DNA of 42,832 nt, from IMG/VR virus record IMGVR_UViG_3300021197_000832, positions 1-42,832 of that record; one strand, given 5' to 3'. Shown here piece after piece: positions 39,233 through 42,832 of the stretch. Position numbers and translations under genes: made by a program. Each line of letters opens with the position of its first letter. Position 1 is the first letter of the stretch. The DNA comes from a virus. The notes below the pieces were generated by a model. The model was not told the DNA's origin. It worked only from the letters and a program-made list of their open reading frames with translations, and made no database searches.

Positions 39233-39355
39233 ATGGAAAGCGTACTTTATGAAGTCTTTTACGGACTAGAGGGCTGGCTTATGATTGGCCTTGTAGCATT
39301 CGGGTACTGGCTTGGAAAAAACAACGGCGGTCTGAGAGGCGATCAAAATGATTAA
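39233..39355 (+). CDS. Small membrane protein (40 residues)
   Basis: The ATG is 5 bases after the upstream stop; AGAAGGATAAG is a fair ribosome site. The 40-residue product has one membrane helix (GWLMIGLVAFGYWLG) and a hydrophilic end (KNNGGLRGDQND). It overlaps the next micropeptide by 8 bases. Confidence 0.6.
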   Translation: MESVLYEVFYGLEGWLMIGLVAFGYWLGKNNGGLRGDQND

Positions 39356-39434
39356 ATCAGGTGAATTGGCGTTAATACTCGCAGCGTTATTCGTTGTGTT
39401 TATGTTCTTTCAAGTTTTTACAGCTATAATCTAA
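39348..39434 (+). CDS. Membrane micropeptide (28 residues)
   Basis: ATG at 39348 lies inside the end of the previous gene, with GAGAGG 9 bases upstream. The 28-residue product is almost entirely one hydrophobic helix (LALILAALFVVFMFFQVF). With the gene before it, it makes a second pair of tiny membrane genes in the early block. It may be a regulator of a membrane complex; no family is known. Confidence 0.5.
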   Translation: MIKSGELALILAALFVVFMFFQVFTAII

Positions 39435-39445
39435 GGAGAAACACA

Positions 39446-39904
39446 ATGAAAACTCTTATTGCAGCGGCCTTGATTGCCGCAACAACAACTCCTGCACTCG
39501 CAGACAACTTCAACACAACGAAAGGCTTCTTTGGTTCTACCTATGAATATACGGGTGCAACAGACAGTGACGCGGTTCACCATTACCTTGCTCAGGCAAC
39601 AGAGGCCAACGAGACCGCTCTAAGCCACATCAAGGGCGAAGGAGAAGCGTCTGTTTATTACAAGCCCGAGGTAGGCCGAGTTGTTGTGAAAACATCTAAG
39701 CACCGTTTTGACGTCAGAGAGCTTGCGATAATCCGCGAGTTTACATCTAGAGACTTGTTCGTTGGCGAGTTGTTTGTGATAAACTCTAACGGGGTCCTGA
39801 AAGAATACCGCAAGGTCTATGTGAACCCTGAAATGTCGCGTGGTGGTGTTCGCTGGAAAGCACTCCGCGCCCACAATCAAAAGGTTACATTGGGGACAAA
39901 CTGA
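39446..39904 (+). CDS. Early exported (periplasmic) protein
   Basis: The 152-residue protein has a clear signal peptide, MKTLIAAALIAATTTPALA, cut before DNFNTT. The mature part of about 133 residues is mixed (GFFGSTYEYTGATDSD, then VVVKTSKHRFDVRELAIIREF, VNPEMSRGGVRW), with no Cys and a basic end. It has AAGGAGAAACAC as ribosome site. T7-like phages rarely encode early exported proteins. A role at the envelope, such as blocking a second infection, fits timing and location but is inference. Its stop overlaps the next start (ACTGATG region, one base). Confidence 0.75.
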   Translation: MKTLIAAALIAATTTPALADNFNTTKGFFGSTYEYTGATDSDAVHHYLAQATEANETALSHIKGEGEASVYYKPEVGRVVVKTSKHRFDVRELAIIREFTSRDLFVGELFVINSNGVLKEYRKVYVNPEMSRGGVRWKALRAHNQKVTLGTN

Positions 39905-40173
39905 TGCACACGACAGATTATTACGTTAACAGAGACGTTGATGCACGTACAATGCTCGGGCTGCTAGCTTGGGGGCGTAAGACCACCACAGAGCGGGCCC
40001 AAGAGGTTTGTGATACCCTCAAAGAGGACATCGCGGAGCGTGTTCGTAACTACAAAGACACAAGTGAGCTAGAGCGCGCCCAAAGCTCTTACTGCCTGTT
40101 GCTTTCATACCGCAAACAGTGGGCAGAGCAGGGGCCCTTTGACGATTGTTCGCACTGGGCAGGCAGCGTATGA
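39904..40173 (+). CDS. Small charged protein of unknown function
   Basis: The 89-residue product is helical and charged, with RTMLGLLAWGRKTTTERAQEVCDTLKED and SYCLLLSYRKQW as its main hydrophobic parts (key residues Trp and Cys). It begins at the last base of the previous stop and its own stop overlaps the following ATG by 4 bases. No signal peptide. Function unknown. Confidence 0.7.
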   Translation: MHTTDYYVNRDVDARTMLGLLAWGRKTTTERAQEVCDTLKEDIAERVRNYKDTSELERAQSSYCLLLSYRKQWAEQGPFDDCSHWAGSV

Positions 40174-40391
40174 AACTTTATTTCTTTCGAGTTGCGATCG
40201 CTTTATCAATATTGCTGAACGTCCTGTTGGGGGGTTACAGTAATCAAACATTTAGCGCTCGCAATTATCAACGAATGCGTGAGGGGCGGTTAAATATTTC
40301 AGGTTTTATTGACCGTCTCTTAGGCCAAGGGCACTGCCTAGAATGCTGGACAAATTGGATTACAAGAAAAGGAAACTTACACGATGGATGA
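40170..40391 (+). CDS. Small membrane-anchored protein with CxxC
   Basis: I use ATG 40170 (ATGA overlap) rather than an earlier codon in the upstream gene. The 73-residue product has one N-terminal helix (FFRVAIALSILLNVLLGG) and a hydrophilic part with NQTFSARNYQRMREG, LIDRLLGQGHCLECW-like text (FIDRLLGQGHCLECWTNW) and a basic end. I have seen similar proteins with NQTFSARN and HCxxCW in other marine phages, always of unknown role. The CLEC pair could bind metal or be redox-active. Confidence 0.75.
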   Translation: MKLYFFRVAIALSILLNVLLGGYSNQTFSARNYQRMREGRLNISGFIDRLLGQGHCLECWTNWITRKGNLHDG

Positions 40392-40587
40392 ATACACCAC
40401 CAAAGAAGTACTCAGCGAGCTTCGCTCTATTGCAAAGATAGCCTATTACGCCTCAGAGAGCGGCGCGAGCCATAGCGATACCCTAAACACCTTGGACGAT
40501 ATTGAAGCGGACATCGAACGCCTCATTGATATGATCGAATACCAAAAAATGACACAAAACCTCTGGAAGGATGGACAAAATGCTTAA
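40384..40587 (+). CDS. Small helical acidic protein
   Basis: This 67-residue protein is probably a helical hairpin (TTKEVLSELRSIAKIAYYA; DDIEADIERLIDMIEYQKM). It overlaps its neighbours by 8 bases on each side. AAAAGGAAACTTAC gives the ribosome site. No motif is recognised. It may act as a dimer, judging by the heptad-like spacing. Confidence 0.7.
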   Translation: MDEYTTKEVLSELRSIAKIAYYASESGASHSDTLNTLDDIEADIERLIDMIEYQKMTQNLWKDGQNA

Positions 40588-40723
40588 TATTGATACCCCT
40601 GTTTTCGACAACACACCTAGCGGCGCTCTGTTTGTGAGTGACGAACATGAAATTAACAGTCAGGCTTTCGATTATGTCCTTGACATGATGCTGGAAGAGT
40701 TTTTGGGAGGCTATGATGCGTAG
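40580..40723 (+). CDS. Small acidic protein (47 residues)
   Basis: AAGGATGGACAAA precedes the ATG at 40580. The 47-residue product (MLNIDTPVFDNTPSGALFV and on) is acidic with a helical end (FDYVLDMMLEEFLGG). It overlaps the preceding gene by 8 bases and the following one by 8. Function unknown. Confidence 0.6.
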   Translation: MLNIDTPVFDNTPSGALFVSDEHEINSQAFDYVLDMMLEEFLGGYDA

Positions 40724-41015
40724 TTTTATCGAGTCCTCGCTTAACTTTTGGAGTTTTCTGCGTTATGGGGAGTGCTTAGGTGCTCTGGTGGCAGTCACCC
40801 AATCCCGCAGAGATGAAGGATTGGCCTTGCAACGCAGTACGATCGCAGAAGGCCTCAACTGCCGCGTTAAAATTGTAGAAAAAACCCTTGAAATTGGTGA
40901 TATGGTGTTTGAAGTAGACGATAATTCAATTATTGTGGTCAATGAGTTTTCTGGCGGGCCTCTTGGAAGTCCTTCTTATCAAATTTATACCTTGACAATC
41001 ACAGAGGAGACCTAA
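40716..41015 (+). CDS. Small protein of unknown function (99 residues)
   Basis: Two ATG codons are adjacent (40713, 40716). GGGAGG at 40705-40710 is better spaced for the second, giving 99 residues. The N-terminal third has Trp and Phe residues (ESSLNFWSFLRYGECLGALVAV) and the rest is beta-like (DMVFEVDDNSIIVVNEFSGG). No family recognised. The SleB-like hydrolase gene starts 1 base after its stop. Confidence 0.65.
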   Translation: MRSFIESSLNFWSFLRYGECLGALVAVTQSRRDEGLALQRSTIAEGLNCRVKIVEKTLEIGDMVFEVDDNSIIVVNEFSGGPLGSPSYQIYTLTITEET

Positions 41016-41016
41016 A

Positions 41017-41388
41017 ATGCTAGCCGCCCACTGCCTCGCTCTTGCGATGTACTACGAAGCCCGCAATCAACCTGTTGACGGTCAGTTTGCCGTTGCTCAG
41101 GTTATCATGAACCGCGTTGAGTCCCCTAGGTATCCAGACACAGTCTGTGAGGTTGTGTGGCAACCTAAGCAATTCTCGTTCACTCATGACGGGCTTCCTG
41201 AGCGCCCTAAACACCATTCATGGGGGGACATACAGCAACGAGCAGACTTGGTGCTCTCAGGGGCCTCTACGGGCTTCTCAGGGCTATCTGCGACCCATTA
41301 CCACGCAACCTACGTTCAACCCTATTGGACCTCACATATGGAACTTGAAGGGAAGATCGGTGACCACATCTTTTATATTGATAATTAA
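41017..41388 (+). CDS. SleB-like cell wall hydrolase (early)
   Basis: The 123-residue protein is a minimal Hydrolase_2 (SleB) domain: LALAMYYEARNQPVDGQFAVAQVIMNRV near the start, with the probable catalytic Glu in YEAR, then YPDTVCEVVWQPKQFSFT and SATHYHATYVQPYW. SleB enzymes cut peptidoglycan glycan strands. There is no signal peptide, and the gene lies in the early block, far from the endolysin and spanins (27868-28894). It may act at entry, on wall precursors, or only after holin opening. GGAGACCTAAA precedes the ATG. Confidence 0.85.
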   Translation: MLAAHCLALAMYYEARNQPVDGQFAVAQVIMNRVESPRYPDTVCEVVWQPKQFSFTHDGLPERPKHHSWGDIQQRADLVLSGASTGFSGLSATHYHATYVQPYWTSHMELEGKIGDHIFYIDN

Positions 41389-41401
41389 GAAGGAGAAACC
41401 T

Positions 41402-41593
41402 ATGCCAGTATTTCACGTTACAGTTACGTCCACCCACCCACGTACAATCATTGAGGAAGTCATTGAGATTGAGGCTAATGATGCAGCAGAAGCTAAAGAA
41501 TATGTGATGATGGGTGATGGCTACCAAATGAGCACAAAGACCTCATATGGAGATGCCGAAGTCGAAATTGTTGATAATGTTGTTGAAGTTTAA
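41402..41593 (+). CDS. Small acidic beta-alpha protein
   Basis: AAGGAGAAACCT precedes the ATG at 41402; longer versions lie in the hydrolase gene and have no ribosome site. The 63-residue product reads MPVFHVTVTSTHPRTIIEEVI, then a helix EANDAAEAKEYVMM, then strands (DAEVEIVDNVVEV). Beta-alpha-beta order and acidity suggest a compact fold. Unknown function. Confidence 0.68.
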   Translation: MPVFHVTVTSTHPRTIIEEVIEIEANDAAEAKEYVMMGDGYQMSTKTSYGDAEVEIVDNVVEV

Positions 41594-41641
41594 CTGCTCA
41601 GTGTCTACATTCAATAGTCAGGCTATAAGAAAGGGCTAAAT

Positions 41642-41821
41642 ATGTATCTACTCAATAATGAGTCAGTGGTTCCACTAACGCGGATCATAAACAGCACAAT
41701 GCGAAAGATTGACGATCTTGAATGGGAAGGTGACTTTGAGCGGGCTGATATTGAAATAAAGTTTCTAGACCATCTTTTTGATCTGGAGGCTAAAGGCGAT
41801 ATCTTCTACCCACTATTTTAA
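41642..41821 (+). CDS. Small protein of unknown function (59 residues)
   Basis: The ATG follows AGAAAGGGCTAAAT. The 59-residue product has a start MYLLNNESVVPLTRII and an acidic helical end (DDLEWEGDFERADIEIKFLD). It lies in the early block before the glutaredoxin gene. The gap before it (41594-41641) shows no promoter I can support. Confidence 0.62.
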   Translation: MYLLNNESVVPLTRIINSTMRKIDDLEWEGDFERADIEIKFLDHLFDLEAKGDIFYPLF

Positions 41822-41830
41822 GGAGACGAG

Positions 41831-42052
41831 ATGTTCACAGTAATTACCCGTAACAATTGTGTGTTTTGTGATAACGCTAAAGAGGCTTTGAAGGAGGCAC
41901 ATCAATATGTCCAAGAGTTTAATATCGAAGAGGAGCGATGGGTTCTTGACCTGATTAAAAAGGCAGGTTTCAAAACAGTACCTCAAATCTATAGCCCGAC
42001 TGGTGATTATATTGGCGGTTTCACAGAACTTAAGGAGTATCTAGACAAATGA
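41831..42052 (+). CDS. Glutaredoxin
   Basis: The 73-residue protein is a small glutaredoxin. The redox pair is in NNCVFCDNAK (Cys10, Cys13), the cis-Pro is in FKTVPQIY, and the glutathione-side Gly pair is in DYIGGFTEL. It probably reduces a phage enzyme; the NrdJ encoded at 9576 needs a disulfide reductant and has a C-terminal Cys pair. It overlaps the thyX start by 4 bases (ATGA), which links it to deoxynucleotide synthesis. AAGGAGACGAG is the ribosome site. Confidence 0.92.
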   Translation: MFTVITRNNCVFCDNAKEALKEAHQYVQEFNIEEERWVLDLIKKAGFKTVPQIYSPTGDYIGGFTELKEYLDK

Positions 42053-42744
42053 CACAGATTACAGCAACATACATCGACCACATGGGCAGTGACCTGTCCG
42101 TTGTTAACGCAGCACGGGTTAGCTTTGGTAAGAAGTCACACTGCACAGAGACTAAATGGGTAGAGATGGGTGATTGGTCTGGCGACATGCCTGTTGTCGA
42201 TGGTCGTGACGCCAAGCTCATCAAGTACCTCGCCAAGCACAAGCACATCAGCCCATTCGGACATGCCTTCGCGAGCTTTCACATCAAGGCCCCGATCTTT
42301 GTGGCACGACAACTTGTGAAGCATAAATTTTTGAGATGGAACGAAATATCGAGGCGATACTGCGATGATGAGCCTGAGTTCTATGCGCCTGACGTATGGC
42401 GTGGACGTAGTGCTGACAAGAAGCAAGGGTCTGAGGGTGAGGTTAAACTTGGAGCACTTGATGATGCTATAGTGTCGGACAGCCCACATGAGGCACTCTG
42501 TGCGTATAACTCATTGCTTGATGCAGGAGTAGCACCTGAACAGGCTCGTATGGTATTACCACAATCAACTATGACAGAGTGGTACTGGTCGGGTTCACTG
42601 GATGCCTTCGCTGACATGTGTCGCCTACGTTGCAAAGAGGATACGCAATACGAGACAAGGTTAGTTGCAGATAACATTAGTGAGGAGATGGGAAAACTGT
42701 ACCCTGTATCATGGGCTGCACTTATGAAAGGAGAAAAGCAATGA
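42049..42744 (+). CDS. thyX: FAD-dependent thymidylate synthase
   Basis: The 231-residue product is ThyX. VNAARVSFGKK and HISPFGHAFASFHIKAP lead to the signature at 88-104, ARQLVKHKFLRWNEISRRY. The classic RHRxxSxNE reads KHKFLRWNE here, a substitution also seen in other phage ThyX, and Ser101 is kept. PEQARMVLPQSTMTEWYWSGSLDAFADM (key part ARMVLPQS) is the conserved C-terminal part. It makes dTMP from dUMP using FAD and methylene-tetrahydrofolate. It overlaps glutaredoxin upstream and the junction gene downstream by 4 bases each. Confidence 0.96.
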   Translation: MTQITATYIDHMGSDLSVVNAARVSFGKKSHCTETKWVEMGDWSGDMPVVDGRDAKLIKYLAKHKHISPFGHAFASFHIKAPIFVARQLVKHKFLRWNEISRRYCDDEPEFYAPDVWRGRSADKKQGSEGEVKLGALDDAIVSDSPHEALCAYNSLLDAGVAPEQARMVLPQSTMTEWYWSGSLDAFADMCRLRCKEDTQYETRLVADNISEEMGKLYPVSWAALMKGEKQ

Positions 42745-42832
42745 CTAATCGTAAATTTACACCGCCAACAGAGTTTCCCGCTGAGTATGAAGATGGATAT
42801 GGGTGTAAGGTCACTATCTTGGGGCGTTCTTA
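42741..42832 (+). CDS. 5' part of a small protein cut by the window end
   Basis: The ATG overlaps the thyX stop (ATGA), with AAAGGAGAAAAGC as ribosome site. The frame is open to the last base: 30 residues beginning TNRKFTPPTEFPAEYEDG and ending VTILGRS plus two bases of a Tyr codon. The first base of the window completes TAT, and the frame continues to 118. See the entry at 1-118 for the other half. Confidence 0.75.
   Translation, partial: MTNRKFTPPTEFPAEYEDGYGCKVTILGRS

Noticed and set aside
1-42832. Temperate lifestyle genes (integrase, repressor, attachment site)
   Set aside because: No recognisable integrase, excisionase or repressor gene on either strand; all modules fit a lytic T7-type phage.

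Overview
The window looks like the essentially complete genome of a lytic T7-type podovirus (Autographiviridae-like). Every gene I support is on the + strand, in T7 order: small early genes, a single-subunit RNA polymerase, replication and nucleotide genes, then virion and lysis genes ending in the large terminase. I see no integrase, repressor, tRNA or rRNA. The two ends of the window join in frame: the open gene at 42741-42832 continues into the open frame at 1-118 and makes one plausible 69-residue protein. The window is therefore probably a circularly closed assembly cut at an arbitrary point. The host is not stated in the sequence. A class II (B12-dependent) ribonucleotide reductase, ThyX, PhoH, MazG-like and DUF3310-like genes and moderate base composition resemble T7-like phages of marine alphaproteobacteria such as the Roseobacter group. 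This host call is inference.

Layout in transcription order. (1) 36898-37843 is a 0.95 kb gene-free region after the terminase. It holds a phage promoter, AT-rich repeats, twin UUCG hairpins and three copies of a short direct repeat, and probably contains the physical genome ends (collapsed terminal repeat). (2) A sigma70-like promoter near 37794 precedes the early genes, 37844-42832 and then 1-1497. These are mostly small unknowns, including membrane micropeptides, an exported protein, a SleB-like hydrolase, a glutaredoxin, ThyX and PhoH. (3) The RNA polymerase is at 1494-4028. It is followed by a phage promoter, a 10-bp repeat array and an AT-rich dyad, the same arrangement as the T7 primary origin. 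(4) 4221-13547 carries SSB, a RusA-like resolvase, primase-helicase, DNA polymerase, DUF3310, MazG-like, NrdJ, a zinc-ribbon exonuclease and a 5'-3' exonuclease. (5) A second phage promoter, inside the 3' end of that exonuclease gene, starts the virion block: portal, scaffold, capsid, tail tubes, fibers, internal virion proteins and terminases. Between the fibers and the lysis cassette sits an unusual set of export-targeted genes (25694-27103).

Regulation seems simple. Host RNA polymerase would read the early genes. The phage polymerase would then use only three near-identical promoters (4031, 13527, 36951), which share GCGCA-W-GAAAGCCCCCTATAGA. Strong hairpins before and after the capsid gene, before the fiber gene and before the large terminase probably trim or end transcripts. 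The nucleotide genes are split: ThyX and glutaredoxin are early, NrdJ, MazG-like and DUF3310 are middle. Together they would turn host ribonucleotides into phage DNA precursors.

The best candidates for undescribed biology are the exported-protein cassette (lipoprotein, pilin-like protein, small PapD-like protein, coiled-coil exported protein), the structured noncoding region behind the third promoter, and the early membrane or exported proteins that may change the host envelope. All functions here come from reading motifs; no database search was run.
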